DNA of 64,000 nucleotides, from positions 186,001 to 250,000 of the forward strand of contig WGMX01000009.1 of NCBI GenBank assembly GCA_016124855.1, given 5' to 3'. Position numbers and translations under genes: made by a program. The DNA is from Anaerolineaceae bacterium. GTDB lineage: Bacteria; Chloroflexota; Anaerolineae; Aggregatilineales; Phototrophicaceae. Under the pieces are notes generated by a model. That model saw nothing but the letters and a program-made list of their open reading frames with translations, was not told the DNA's origin and searched no databases. Shown here in pieces: positions 18,089 to 27,281 of this stretch; the first letter of the stretch is position 1; each line of letters starts with the position of its first letter.

Positions 18089-18266
18089 GCGAAATCTGCA
18101 CAAGATTCGCAAGTAGTGCAGATTTCGCAGATTTTCCGCTGAAATGACTGGCGGGAACACGGGAGCAAGACGCTGAATTGACATTTTGGGTCGGCGGGAC
18201 GCTCGGCAGATGGCGCTGAAATGACACGCGTGCAGCGGATAGCTCCCGCAATGCCACCGCTGTGCA
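18089..18266 (-). repeat. Dispersed structured element, copy A
   Basis: A 178-nt non-coding element, matched at clear sequence similarity by 56021-56187 in the opposite orientation. In its own orientation it opens with a CAGCGGTGGC / GCTATCCGCTG hairpin, has repeated TGTCATTTCAGCG words, and ends in a perfect 13-bp stem (18089-18101 with 18116-18128, loop 14 nt). The final stem is retained in copy B with different bases, so pairing and not sequence is conserved. It lies in the 469-bp gap between the LCP gene and the Bax-inhibitor gene. It could be a structured RNA, or a REP-like mobile element. Confidence 0.75.
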
Positions 18267-18333
18267 GTTTGTGCATTACCTTTGGTGGGAACAAGCGAGT
18301 AATTCGCTGAAAGTACAAAGGCAAATGCATTTT

Positions 18334-18370
18334 TAACGCACAGGCACAATGACCCAAAGACACAGAGAAA
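18334..18370. repeat. CACAGAG-type intergenic low-complexity repeat
   Basis: The tract acgcacaggcac ... cccaaagacacagagaaag is a short-period repeat. A related tract flanks the other structured element at 55930-55965, so the repeat may belong to the same mobile unit. Confidence 0.45.
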
Positions 18371-18462
18371 GCAAATATAAAGTAATTATCACCTCAGTGT
18401 AGAACAAAAATACTAAATTTGTCAATTGAAATACGGTTTGAACATGGTATGTACAGGCAAAT

Positions 18463-18500
18463 TAAAAGGCGCGTCCTTAACTGTAGGACGCGCCTTTTAG
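18463..18500 (-). terminator. Perfect 13-bp terminator of the Bax-inhibitor gene
   Basis: AAAAGGCGCGTCC and GGACGCGCCTTTT pair without mismatch around a 9-base loop. The T-run on either strand makes it bidirectional; it lies 21 bases past the stop at 18521. Confidence 0.9.
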
Positions 18501-18520
18501 ATTTAGATTGGGATGCCGAA

Positions 18521-19243
18521 TTAACGGCGGCGACCGAATAAGCGCAGCAGGAACAGGAACAAGTTGACGAAGTCCAGATAGAGGGTGAGCGCACCCATGA
18601 TGCTGAGCTTGGAGACAAGGCTGCCATCTTCGTTGATGGTGGGATCAGCGGCCAGTTGCTTGATCTTCTGGGTATCATAAGCGGTGAGGACGGTGAAGAT
18701 TAAGACACCCGCCATGCTGATGATGAGGTCCAAACCGGAACTGCGCAGGAAGATGTTGACGACCATCGCAATCACCAGACCGATGAGCGCCATCATGAAA
18801 TAGGTGCGGTACTGTGACAGGTCAAGCTCGGTGGTGTAGCCAAGCACCGTCATCGCGGCGAAGGTTCCGGCTGCCGAGAAGAAGGCTAAGCTAATTGTGC
18901 CGAGCGGGTAAATCAAGAAGATGATGGATAGGGTGAGGCCGTTAAGGAAAGCATAGCCCACGAACAAAACAGCCGCTAAAGTGGGTGAAATCCTCCGCAG
19001 GGCGAAACTGAGCGCCATGACCAAGACGAGTTCGCCGATGATCGCACCAAACATGACGCCCGGATTATAAAGGATATTCGTGAGCGACGGTGTACTGCTT
19101 ACTGCAACCGCGACGACACCGGAGATGAGCAAGCCGAGTGTCATCCACATGTAGACCAACCGCATTAAAGGGCGGATTTCGACGCGCAAAGCCCCCAGTG
19201 GCGCTTGATTACGCGGGTTATCTGAACCGAAGAAGCCAGACAT
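18521..19243 (-). CDS. Bax inhibitor-1/YccA family membrane protein
   Basis: A 240-residue integral membrane protein of the TMBIM (BI-1) family, with about seven hydrophobic helices starting near residue 25 (LVYMWMTLGLLISGVVAVAV). The family's C-terminal signature DTQKIK is present (TAYDTQKIKQLAA), and the protein ends in a short basic tail FGRRR. Family members bind or leak Ca2+ and, in bacteria such as YetJ, act as pH-sensitive calcium channels; the role here is inferred. The start is the ATG at 19243, because GGAGG lies five bases before it; the ATG at 19255 would put the ribosome site inside the gene. It is monocistronic. Confidence 0.92.
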   Translation of the reverse strand: MSGFFGSDNPRNQAPLGALRVEIRPLMRLVYMWMTLGLLISGVVAVAVSSTPSLTNILYNPGVMFGAIIGELVLVMALSFALRRISPTLAAVLFVGYAFLNGLTLSIIFLIYPLGTISLAFFSAAGTFAAMTVLGYTTELDLSQYRTYFMMALIGLVIAMVVNIFLRSSGLDLIISMAGVLIFTVLTAYDTQKIKQLAADPTINEDGSLVSKLSIMGALTLYLDFVNLFLFLLRLFGRRR

Positions 19244-19326
19244 GACTGCCTCCAATTAAGTACAATTACTATCTTGCTAATGATACTCCGATTTGTAGAA
19301 AAATACCCCTATTTATTAGGGATTTC

Positions 19327-19827
19327 TCACCAGCCCCATGTTCCCGCGCCACCTTTGAAGGGGCCGACGATGTCTTTGGTGATCCAACCGCCGTAAAAAT
19401 CACCTTCTTGGGCTTGAACAATTTCATCATTGACGGTGCAGGTATCCATTTTACTGGGATAGAAAGCGATATAGTTCTTGAGGGCTTCGTAACCCGCTGC
19501 CGGTTGACGGTAGCTCCACGCGGCATTTTCGGCAGTGCGACCGTTAAGCCGGATTGTCCAATAACTGGCAGCCCCTTTGAACTCGCAGAAGGTGGTACGG
19601 TTGGTGGTGGACAAGAATTCCATGCGGATGTCGGCGGGCGGGATGTAATAAACGGGGGGATGGCTGGTTTCCAAGACGCGAATGGCGCGGGTGGTATCCG
19701 CAATTGTTTCGCCATTGAACACGATGGTGATGTGCTTATTGGTGGGTTCGACGCGCGGTGGACGCGGGTAATCCCAAACGGATTCTTGTCCTTCTAGTGG
19801 CTGCTGACGTTGAATTTGGGAGGACAT
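19327..19827 (-). CDS. DUF427-family protein
   Basis: A 166-residue soluble protein of the DUF427 family, recognisable by ITIVFNGETIADTTRAIRVL, then HPPVYYIPPADIRMEFL, then CEFKGAASYWTI and the closing FYPSKMD. DUF427 proteins are small beta-rich barrels with no established function. The frame extends upstream to 19989, but the extension has no similarity to the family; the ATG at 19827 with AAGGG upstream is chosen. It is followed by the Bax-inhibitor gene in the same direction, 83 bases on. No partner is evident. Confidence 0.88.
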   Translation of the reverse strand: MSSQIQRQQPLEGQESVWDYPRPPRVEPTNKHITIVFNGETIADTTRAIRVLETSHPPVYYIPPADIRMEFLSTTNRTTFCEFKGAASYWTIRLNGRTAENAAWSYRQPAAGYEALKNYIAFYPSKMDTCTVNDEIVQAQEGDFYGGWITKDIVGPFKGGAGTWGW

Positions 19828-20116
19828 AATGATAAAACCCTTATCTCTAGAATACGTTCGTTCTCCATTTAGAGAGTGGAGAATAATACATTTTAATGAG
19901 TAATTGATATACAGCAAGACTTCAGCGAAGTAATTCTCAAATTGGTTTAACCGTCGATATTGCATTAAATTATGCAGCGCGTGGTTCATATAACGATTGG
20001 CATTTCAAACATTATCAAACATTTTCCCGACAAGACTCCATCTGTGTGCCTAGTGACGGTCAAACACTTCCTACTTTATAGTGAGATCGTGACTAAACCA
20101 CTATTTGGAGAGAATC

Positions 20117-20302
20117 ATGTTCGAGTTAGATCATATGATGGATGGTAAAGGCAGCCGCAGCCATATTGACGAAATTGCCAAAGAAGTGAAGTTGGACAAG
20201 TTGGCTCATGATGCGGAAGTTGATGAACGGCACGAGAAGCGTGAAGTCAAGCAGCAAGGGTTGTTCGCTTCGGCAGTGCTCATGCTGACCCGCTGGGGCT
20301 AA
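20117..20302 (+). CDS. Small charged protein, unknown
   Basis: A 61-residue protein starting at ATG 20117 with GGAGAG six bases upstream, and followed by its own terminator. The first two thirds are highly charged and helical (IDEIAKEVKLDKLAHDAEV, then DERHEKREVK). The end is short and hydrophobic (GLFASAVLMLTRWG). A dedicated promoter region, a good ribosome site and a terminator argue that it is real. No family is recognised. It is flanked by the divergent DUF427 gene and the convergent regulator gene. Confidence 0.7.
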   Translation: MFELDHMMDGKGSRSHIDEIAKEVKLDKLAHDAEVDERHEKREVKQQGLFASAVLMLTRWG

Positions 20303-20329
20303 GCGTGAACATCATCCACAAACCCAAAC

Positions 20330-20370
20330 GCCCGATGCTTGGTTAGCTCCGACATCGGGCATTTTCTTTT
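20330..20370 (+). terminator. Terminator of the 61-residue protein gene
   Basis: GCCCGATG pairs with CATCGGGC across a 15-base loop and is followed by ATTTTCTTTT. It sits between the convergent small gene and the LuxR-STAND gene, whose stop it touches. Confidence 0.85.
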
Positions 20371-22795
20371 ATATGGGTTTTTCGACTTCATTTTCTGCCA
20401 GCAATTCCGCCACGACCGCCGTTAGTTCCCGCTTCAGACCCCGTTCCCAAACAGTTGCAAAATCCTCAGGTGTTAACTTCGTTTCGAGTTCGTCCAGCAA
20501 GGACTGAACGCCATCATCAGTTAGTTGAAACAATGCCCGTTCTTTGTGAACGGTCGCCAAAATCTCTACGGCTCGTTCGGGTTGATTTTGAGCCGCAAAT
20601 ATTTCAGCCACATAGGCCAGCGGATAGGACGCACGCCACTGATAGCCTGCATCACCAAAGACTTGAAGTGCCTTCATTAAATGGCGGTAGGCAATCGGAT
20701 AATTGTGTGTTGAGAGGGCAATCCGTGCTTGGCGGGTATGGTTAGCCGCAACACCGTATAAATGGCGGAAGGTTTCGGAGTGAATGAGCGCTTTTTCGAA
20801 CCACTGCTGGGCTTCGGCATAATCCGCTTGATCGGTTTTGATGCGGCCTAACAAGGCAAATGCCAAACCGATTCCCCAACGATTGCCGACGGCTTCCAGA
20901 ATCGCCAAGCCTTCCTCGGCATATTGAAGGGCTGCCGGAAGATCATTATTGACGATGCTTGCCCAACCCAAGCCCAGCAGGAAATGACCTTCCCAACTTT
21001 TATCCCCAATCGAACGGGCGATGTTCAGCCCTTCTTGAGCCGTTTCGAGCGCGATTTGCGGTTGGTCGAGGAAACCAGCTAATTTTTGCCGTCCATAAAG
21101 GGCTGCTGCGAGGTCAAGTGGACTGTTGTGCTGGCGCAAGATGAAAATAGCGTCGTCACAGGTTGAAGCGGCTCTTTCGGCGAAGCCAATGTCATTATAA
21201 AACCAGCCGAGGCGAGCGAGTATGCGACCGATGGCGAGTTCTGATTCGGCAGAGGGCTGCTCAAGTTGTAAAGCATCAAGGGCTTCTTCGAGCAACTCAA
21301 CCGCTTTTTGCCCGCGTGAACGGACATCACAATAGAACCAAAAGCTGTGCAAGAACTTGGGCAAATGATCCCACTGTTGATGGTTGACCATAAAATGCCA
21401 AGCCGCCCGCACGTTTTTGAAGTCCGGGTCAATCAGTTCCAAGGCTTCGAGCTGACGGTTGGTGTGAATGTCGCGGCTGCGCTGCGCCATGAATTCAGCG
21501 AAGAAAGCGGCATGACGGGCTTGAATTTCGGACTGTTCGCCGGATGCGGCTAATTTTTCAGCACTGAACTGGCGCAGTAAGTCGTGGATGTCGTGGCGAC
21601 CTTCGGGTGACACTTGGACGAGCGCCTTATTGGCGAGCTTGCGCAGATTACGCATATCGGCATCGGCCACTGCCTGTGCGGCTTCGACAGTAAACCCGCC
21701 GCGAAAGACCGCTAGGCGCATTAAGGCGCATTGTTCGCCATCGGTTAGCCGGTTCCATGTCAGGTCAAAGGTGGCGCGAATACTGCGGTGACGTTCGGGT
21801 ATATCGCGCATTTCGGTTTCGAGAATGTCGATGCCCTGTTTAATTTCGGCGGCAATTTGTGCCAATGACAGCACATCAATCCAACCAGCGGCTAAGACCA
21901 GCGCTAAGGGCATCCCTTCGGTCAGGCGGCAGATACGCGCGAGATAAGTGAGATCATCCGGCAGCAGCGCAAAATCCGAACGAACACGGTGGGCGCTCTG
22001 CATGAACAGTTTTACCGCGTCGTACTCTAATGCATCTTGAGGCGTTTCCCATTCGGGGAAATCTAAACCGGACATGGCGTAGATGATCTCGCCGCTGAGA
22101 TTGAGTTTTTCGCGGGACGTGACCAGCAGTTTTACGTTTAATGCCGATTGCACAATATCGGCGACTAAAGGCGCTCCGTCCAGAAGATGCTCGAAATTAT
22201 CGAGTACCAGCAGCATCGAACGCTCGTGCAAAAAGTTGATGAGCTGCTTTGCAGGTAAGTCCTCGCCATAGAAACTGAAACCGATGTTTTCGGCGATGGA
22301 GGTAACAAGGTCACTGGTTCTATTTACGGATGCCAATGGTACAAAGATCACACCATCGGCATAATGTCCGATTTGTTGACGGGCGGCTTCCAGCGCTAAG
22401 CGCGTTTTGCCCATTCCGCCGGGCGCAAGGATGGTGATGAGGCGCGTATCGTGGTCACGAAGTAAGGCCGTAAGTTCGACGAGTTCATGTTCGCGCCCGA
22501 CAAAGGGAGTCGATTGCGCAGGGAGATTGTGTTTTCCACTGATTGGCTGCGCTTCCTGTTTGGCATCTAATAAGCCAAGCGCTTGCATCCGGTCAGCGGC
22601 TTCTTGACGATTGCTGACACCCAGTTTGCGGTAGATTTGCGAGTTATACCAGCGCACCGTTTTCTCGGCGAGATAGAGCTTGTTGGCAATTTGCTGGTTC
22701 GAAAGACCATCCACTAGACACAGTAGAATCTCGCGCTCACGCTGAGTCAGCGGCTCCGATAAGTCAGGCTGTGAGCCGGATGGCGCGGGAGTCAT
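20369..22795 (-). CDS. STAND ATPase regulator: N-terminal LuxR HTH, NB-ARC, TPR
   Basis: An 808-residue transcription regulator. It starts with a LuxR/GerE DNA-binding domain (about 12-75: LTQREREILLCLVDGLSNQQ, then KTVRWYNSQIYRKLGVSNR). Next is a STAND nucleoside-triphosphatase domain with P-loop APGGMGKTRLALE near 125 and Walker B MLLVLDNFEHLL, and then a C-terminal half of TPR repeats. In MalT-type regulators the LuxR domain is at the C-terminus, so this is the reversed order, common in Chloroflexi and Actinobacteria. Such proteins couple inducer-driven oligomerisation to transcription; the inducer here is unknown. Start ATG with AAAGGA six bases upstream. Confidence 0.92.
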   Translation of the reverse strand: MTPAPSGSQPDLSEPLTQREREILLCLVDGLSNQQIANKLYLAEKTVRWYNSQIYRKLGVSNRQEAADRMQALGLLDAKQEAQPISGKHNLPAQSTPFVGREHELVELTALLRDHDTRLITILAPGGMGKTRLALEAARQQIGHYADGVIFVPLASVNRTSDLVTSIAENIGFSFYGEDLPAKQLINFLHERSMLLVLDNFEHLLDGAPLVADIVQSALNVKLLVTSREKLNLSGEIIYAMSGLDFPEWETPQDALEYDAVKLFMQSAHRVRSDFALLPDDLTYLARICRLTEGMPLALVLAAGWIDVLSLAQIAAEIKQGIDILETEMRDIPERHRSIRATFDLTWNRLTDGEQCALMRLAVFRGGFTVEAAQAVADADMRNLRKLANKALVQVSPEGRHDIHDLLRQFSAEKLAASGEQSEIQARHAAFFAEFMAQRSRDIHTNRQLEALELIDPDFKNVRAAWHFMVNHQQWDHLPKFLHSFWFYCDVRSRGQKAVELLEEALDALQLEQPSAESELAIGRILARLGWFYNDIGFAERAASTCDDAIFILRQHNSPLDLAAALYGRQKLAGFLDQPQIALETAQEGLNIARSIGDKSWEGHFLLGLGWASIVNNDLPAALQYAEEGLAILEAVGNRWGIGLAFALLGRIKTDQADYAEAQQWFEKALIHSETFRHLYGVAANHTRQARIALSTHNYPIAYRHLMKALQVFGDAGYQWRASYPLAYVAEIFAAQNQPERAVEILATVHKERALFQLTDDGVQSLLDELETKLTPEDFATVWERGLKRELTAVVAELLAENEVEKPI

Positions 22796-22883
22796 GCCTT
22801 ATCCTTTATCAACTTATCTCGGTGGATAAAGATGATTATACCTAATCTCAAGATTTCTTAGATATTTAAGCTGACAGACTTGG

Positions 22884-23513
22884 TTATTTGATTCGCCGGA
22901 ACAGGTAGACATCCGCCATTTTGCGAAATTTAAAGCCGCGCATGTGCCTCATGACCCATTCACGGGTGAGTTCGGTATTGGCTTTGGTCACAAAATAGGT
23001 GTCCATATATAGGGTGGACAAGGTGTATTTGCCTTCGGTCTGGTTGCCGTACTCAATAAACTGCAAGTCCTCATCGAGTGAGGCCATGGTTGCATCACCG
23101 TGACTATCGTTGACGAGTAGGATTCCGCCGACTTTCAAATAGCGCTTGCAATGCAGCGATACAAATCCGGCGTAAAGCGAGATGAGCAGGTCAAAACTTT
23201 CGTCGGGTTCGTCGATACCGGTTTGGTAATCAACAGCGTGGAATTTAATGGATGCGGGTTCGGGGTAGTGTTTGCGCTTGGCGACAAAATCATAGTTGGC
23301 TGGTTTGTCGAAGAACTGTTTGGCTTCGGGATCGTTATCCACATACACGACTTCTGGATAGACGAAGGACGGTGTGATGTGGACGAAGCTGCCGGGATAC
23401 AGCACGCGTTTCCCGCCATATTTTTGCTCAAGCTGGCGGAATAAATTCAAGCGCTCAAACTTGCGGTCGATGTAGTAGTGATTATAGAGCTTTGCAGGAA
23501 GGACTTTAGCCAT
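22884..23513 (-). CDS. Methyltransferase-like protein
   Basis: A 209-residue soluble protein with a class I SAM-methyltransferase layout: motif I-like RVLYPGSF with an acidic end of the second strand (VVYVDNDPEA), motif IV-like FDLLISLYAGFVS, and a later strand GGILLVNDSH. The glycine-rich loop is unusual (YPGSFVHITPS in place of DxGxGxG), so SAM binding is not certain. Start ATG; no strong ribosome site. It stands 88 bases past the start of the LuxR-STAND regulator gene, on the same strand. Confidence 0.6.
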   Translation of the reverse strand: MAKVLPAKLYNHYYIDRKFERLNLFRQLEQKYGGKRVLYPGSFVHITPSFVYPEVVYVDNDPEAKQFFDKPANYDFVAKRKHYPEPASIKFHAVDYQTGIDEPDESFDLLISLYAGFVSLHCKRYLKVGGILLVNDSHGDATMASLDEDLQFIEYGNQTEGKYTLSTLYMDTYFVTKANTELTREWVMRHMRGFKFRKMADVYLFRRIK

Positions 23514-23532
23514 TGTTTGTGATCCGGGTAAA

Positions 23533-23591
23533 CCGCCAAGAACGCCAAGTCATTTTTAATGCAAGGACGCAAAGACGCAAGGGCGCAAAGC
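23533..23591. repeat. Intergenic GACGCAAA short-period repeat
   Basis: Two CGCCAAG words followed by four nearly identical 8-base units (AAGGACGC, AAAGACGC, AAGGGCGC, AAAGCG). This type of tract is common between genes in several bacterial phyla and is not coding. Confidence 0.65.
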
Positions 23592-23615
23592 GTTACCTTA
23601 AATTATTCGATGATT

Positions 23616-24782
23616 TTATAAGCGACCATCAGGGAGGCGGCCTGATTTTAGGGAGGTGACTTGCTCAGTAGTAAAGGGCGGGTCAAATAAATCGGATGTT
23701 TCTTGGTAGCAGCGAAACAAGTCTATGATGAAGTGCAGCCGCTGCGGTAACTGCGACCAATCAACTGTGCCGGAGTCGTGGGTGCTGTCGGGTGTCGGGT
23801 CAATTTGAGTGAGCAGCGTTTGTAAGTCGGCAAATGAGATATGCCGCAGCGATTCGGGAAATTCTGCGGGTACGTCTTGACCTAAATGCAGGATCACATC
23901 ATGTGGCAGGCCTAAGGTCATCATATATCTGGTGATGACTAAGCGGGCGAGGCGGCGGGCTTGGTTGAGTAAATCGTCAATCACTCCATCAAATGGACTG
24001 GGACGATTAATCAGCCGTAAGAAAAATAGACGCAAACGAGCGAGCCATCCACGAAAGGGAAACAGTGCTTTGATGAAGCGTGTACGAAACTGACGCGCAT
24101 CAATGAAGGCGGCGTTCATGGCTTCAGCGATTTCGGGCTGGAGGCGTGTTTGTTCATGAAAACCAATCAGGATGTTGGCAAGTAGTAAGAGTTGGGCGCG
24201 GGTTGAAACATCCCTTTCAAAAAAGGCACGGTAATAATAAGTGAAGGCTTGCGCGAGATACTGCTGACCATCGGGTGGATCGCCGGGGCGCAGACCTTTG
24301 CAGAACTCCGTGATTTTGGCTGAATCGAAGTTGTTGTCATTCAGACAAGTTGCAAAGAAACGGGCGAACTCACGTCCGATTTCGGCATAGACCTTCCGGT
24401 TGCCCCGCGCGACGGCATCACTGGCACGGTCAAGAGCCGCCAGCGGATTGAGTACATCAGCTACCGTTTCTTGGATTTCATCACCTGAATGTTTGGAGCC
24501 GAAAGCCTGTGCAGCAGCCACAATATCCGAGTCGGTCTGAGCCGAAACGATTGAGCGGCGAATGTCATCTAGCAGTCGCGCGAAATCTTCTTTGCGAATG
24601 GTTTGCCCGGCCTGTTTGGATGCCCAAGTAGCGAAGGTACACCAATTGGCGCAGATGCCCGTCCGTGAAGTCATGACCAATGCTAATTCGTGATAGCTTT
24701 GGGTAATTTGCAGGTTGCGGATAACTGGATCAACCAGCGCAGCTATTTGATCGACTTCAGTAACGGTCGGTGAACTGCTCAT
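23616..24782 (-). CDS. Conserved hypothetical protein, partner of the HD-domain gene
   Basis: A 388-residue, mostly helical soluble protein. The most distinctive motif is [19 protein letters not shown] near residues 42-60, with two Cys and several Trp, followed by [13 protein letters not shown] central basic region ([20 protein letters not shown]) and a helical C-terminus follow. It begins 14 bases after the stop of the HD-domain gene, so the two form an operon. I do not recognise the family. The Cys/Trp motif could be a ligand or cofactor site, which is speculation. Confidence 0.65.
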   Translation of the reverse strand: MSSSPTVTEVDQIAALVDPVIRNLQITQSYHELALVMTSRTGICANWCTFATWASKQAGQTIRKEDFARLLDDIRRSIVSAQTDSDIVAAAQAFGSKHSGDEIQETVADVLNPLAALDRASDAVARGNRKVYAEIGREFARFFATCLNDNNFDSAKITEFCKGLRPGDPPDGQQYLAQAFTYYYRAFFERDVSTRAQLLLLANILIGFHEQTRLQPEIAEAMNAAFIDARQFRTRFIKALFPFRGWLARLRLFFLRLINRPSPFDGVIDDLLNQARRLARLVITRYMMTLGLPHDVILHLGQDVPAEFPESLRHISFADLQTLLTQIDPTPDSTHDSGTVDWSQLPQRLHFIIDLFRCYQETSDLFDPPFTTEQVTSLKSGRLPDGRL

Positions 24783-24796
24783 AGACGGTTTCTGAT

Positions 24797-25624
24797 TTAC
24801 GCGCTCTGAATAATGCCGTTCATGCTGGCAATGTCATCAAACACATCAAGCGTTTGTTGGCGCAATCGTTGAGCCTCTTTTTGATCAAACAAATTCCAGC
24901 CATCGCTGTCGACCAGCATCATGGCCTTCAAAATGGGGAAGAGGCCAGCATCGATATACCGCTGGATTTCTGGTGAGGTTAAGGGCGACAGTGTTGGATA
25001 ACCGGGGTCGTTGTTGATCGACATATGGAATAAAACCGCTTTGATGATTATCGCTGCGTCGGAGTGCTGACCATAGAGATTATCAATGCCAGCGATAATG
25101 TCAGGAAGTTTGGTGTTGTCTTGAATCTGTTCATTGTGGATGGCATCAAAAGCACTGGCGTTTTCAGTGAGTGTTTTCCAATCCGAAATATGAGCGGCGA
25201 AATCAGAGCGGGCGGGAAAACCGATGAGAGCCAGTGCCGCACCCGTCACAGCCGCCGAACGAAAGCCGTGTGTGTAGTCATGTTCGCCTTTTCGGGCTTT
25301 TTTGGCAACGTCATGAAAAATGACTGTCCACTCCATCAGGTATTTGTGATAAGCGGAGGCCGCTTGATATTCGGGCAGCAAGAACAGCGCGACCAACACA
25401 CTGGTCACATGAATGAGTGTTTGTTGGTCAAGGTAGGATGACATGTGTATCCAACCGGGAACCACTGCGTCAATCTTGGTCATCATGCCAGAGGTGTAAA
25501 AGACCTGCACATTCTGCTTAAAGGCATCCCAATTGGTCAGTGAACCCTTTTGATGGTCGTTGGCTAACTGCTTGGTAAAACGCATTAGTTCCGGTAAATA
25601 AGTCTCTAAATGTGGCGCTGTCAT
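24797..25624 (-). CDS. HD-domain protein
   Basis: A 275-residue protein with the ligand pattern of an HD phosphohydrolase: an early His (LIHVTSVLVALF), the His-Asp pair (FHDVAKKARKGEHDYTHGF, about 108-128), a further His (VLFHMSIN, about 200) and an Asp (MLVDSDGWN, about 237). HD enzymes hydrolyse nucleotides or phosphoesters with a metal pair. The substrate is unknown, and it is not an HD-GYP protein because the GYP motif is missing. Start ATG preceded by AAGGGGGA. It is the first gene of a two-gene operon with the conserved hypothetical protein. Confidence 0.7.
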   Translation of the reverse strand: MTAPHLETYLPELMRFTKQLANDHQKGSLTNWDAFKQNVQVFYTSGMMTKIDAVVPGWIHMSSYLDQQTLIHVTSVLVALFLLPEYQAASAYHKYLMEWTVIFHDVAKKARKGEHDYTHGFRSAAVTGAALALIGFPARSDFAAHISDWKTLTENASAFDAIHNEQIQDNTKLPDIIAGIDNLYGQHSDAAIIIKAVLFHMSINNDPGYPTLSPLTSPEIQRYIDAGLFPILKAMMLVDSDGWNLFDQKEAQRLRQQTLDVFDDIASMNGIIQSA

Positions 25625-25672
25625 TCTTCCCCCTTAATGACGGCTGTCAGTGATCAGAAAAATTTTATGAAA

Positions 25673-26398
25673 CTAAACTACAGGCTTCACGTATCCGCCT
25701 GTGCCACGCTGCAAGCCTGCGACTTGGGCGAGTGTATCCAAATAGGGCAGCATATTTTTGCCCGGACATAGACTTTCCGGATTAAATTCACCGTGTGCCG
25801 CAAGATGAGTCAGTGTATAAGCGGCTGATAGCCAATTGACCACCTGCTGCAAGACGGTTAACTGGATTGCCAGCGGCGAGTCGATTTCAAAGTTGCCCAT
25901 GACGCACACACCAATCGTGCCAGTATTATAACCTGCTACTGATGCGCCGCGCACGTGAATGTCTCGCCCTTCGTAGACGATGCCGTTTTTATCAATCACG
26001 TAGTGATAACCCACATCCGCCCAATGGTTGGTATCCATATGCAAATCTTGGACGCTGCTCATGGTTTCATTGGTATCCAACGGAATGGCGCTGTGATGAA
26101 TGGCAACCGTGCTATAAGCCTCTGCCAGATCGCCGGGATAGACATACCAAGCTTTATCGATGGCTGTATTGGCAAAACCAAATTCATTGGATGCTTCATG
26201 ATTCGGCGGTCGCGCGCCCCATTGATCGCGGCTGATAATGGTGAGTGTTGGCGTGGGAGATGGGGCTGGTGTGGGTTCGATTACTACCACAATCGGGTTT
26301 GGTCGGCCTGTGAGCCAAGTGATGACTGCGCCGACGGCAGCCGCCAAGCTGGTAATAAGTAGAGCAAGAATTCGACGGCGAGAAATTGGACGTGACAA
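25673..26398 (-). CDS. PGRP-type N-acetylmuramoyl-L-alanine amidase
   Basis: A 241-residue exported enzyme that cleaves the bond between muramic acid and the stem peptide. The N-terminus carries an Arg pair followed by a hydrophobic stretch (SRRRILALLITSLAAAVGA), consistent with a Tat or Sec signal or an anchor, then a short TP-rich linker. The peptidoglycan-recognition domain (about 50-235) keeps the zinc ligands: His in VAIHHSAI, His in LAAHGEFN and Cys in SLCPGKNML, plus the catalytic Tyr in GYHYVIDKNG. The Cys ligand supports activity. The start is TTG; no ATG is available in frame. The alpha/beta hydrolase gene lies 52 bases upstream on the same strand. Confidence 0.88.
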   Translation of the reverse strand: MSRPISRRRILALLITSLAAAVGAVITWLTGRPNPIVVVIEPTPAPSPTPTLTIISRDQWGARPPNHEASNEFGFANTAIDKAWYVYPGDLAEAYSTVAIHHSAIPLDTNETMSSVQDLHMDTNHWADVGYHYVIDKNGIVYEGRDIHVRGASVAGYNTGTIGVCVMGNFEIDSPLAIQLTVLQQVVNWLSAAYTLTHLAAHGEFNPESLCPGKNMLPYLDTLAQVAGLQRGTGGYVKPVV

Positions 26399-26449
26399 TG
26401 TGGGTTGATGATCTCCATAGAGGGCATGTCAACACCATGCCCGTACACA

Positions 26450-27193
26450 TTATTGGCTGAGACTCGCCAGCATATCAACAGTACCTTTAACTGTTTGGGC
26501 GTTTTGTTCTTCGCGGCTGATGGTTGCCGGATTATCACCGGGTTGCACGCCATACCAGCCGAAACCACTGTGATCACCACCATCAATAGCGATAAACGGT
26601 GTATTCGCGGGCAGGAGTTTTGCGCCATCCAGAACCTTATCTTGTTTGGCGACACCATCACTTGTGCCGTAAATCGACACGACTTTAATTGGCGCTTTGG
26701 ATAAATCGACCGCCGGATAAGATGCCCAGAATGCCAAACCTTGTACTTTGGTGCTGCCCGCGACATATTGTGCTGCCATTGAACCACCGAGCGAATGCCC
26801 CGCGATTCCCCAATGTTGAATATCAGGATAGGCCTTGATGACTTCATCGGCTTTATTCACGCCGAAAATGGCTAAATATAGGGGCATGGGTGTGATGACG
26901 GTTAGATAACCTTCTCTCGCAACGGTGTGCATTTGAGGGGCATAGGCACGGGGATCAACTTTGCCGCCGGGGTAAAAGATAAGTCCGGTAGTGGGTTTTG
27001 CGGTCGTCGGGGTAAAAATATACCAGCCATTTGTTTCACTAACCTGTACCTGTGCATCGGATTGCAACGCAGCGAGAGCTTCGGGCATCGGTTGGAGTGC
27101 ATCATTCGCCCAAATGACAAATCCAAAGACTAGCGCGAGAAGGGCGACTATGAGGAAAAGGAGGATTCGCTTCCAGTTCAAAAACTTACGCAT
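26450..27193 (-). CDS. Alpha/beta hydrolase, membrane-anchored
   Basis: A 247-residue protein with an N-terminal membrane helix (RILLFLIVALLALVFGFVIW) and an alpha/beta-hydrolase domain. The nucleophile elbow is GHSLGGSMAAQ, the acid lies near SIYGTSDGVA and the His near DGGDHSGFGWY. The arrangement matches the dienelactone-hydrolase-like family PF12695, whose substrates are diverse. Start ATG. It is downstream of the epimerase gene and upstream of the amidase gene on the same strand; whether they share a transcript is open, since an 88-base gap lies before it. Confidence 0.85.
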   Translation of the reverse strand: MRKFLNWKRILLFLIVALLALVFGFVIWANDALQPMPEALAALQSDAQVQVSETNGWYIFTPTTAKPTTGLIFYPGGKVDPRAYAPQMHTVAREGYLTVITPMPLYLAIFGVNKADEVIKAYPDIQHWGIAGHSLGGSMAAQYVAGSTKVQGLAFWASYPAVDLSKAPIKVVSIYGTSDGVAKQDKVLDGAKLLPANTPFIAIDGGDHSGFGWYGVQPGDNPATISREEQNAQTVKGTVDMLASLSQ

Positions 27194-27281
27194 GACAAAA
27201 CTTCTTTACAACGAAAGTGGTTAAATGTGGCGATTTTATACCACAAATCCTGTTAGAGAATGCTACTTACTTAATAGTTGT

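Noticed and set aside
25064..25441. A 125-residue plus-strand frame
   Set aside because: It is antisense to the HD-domain gene, which has a strong ribosome site and clear motifs; the plus-strand sequence is not protein-like.
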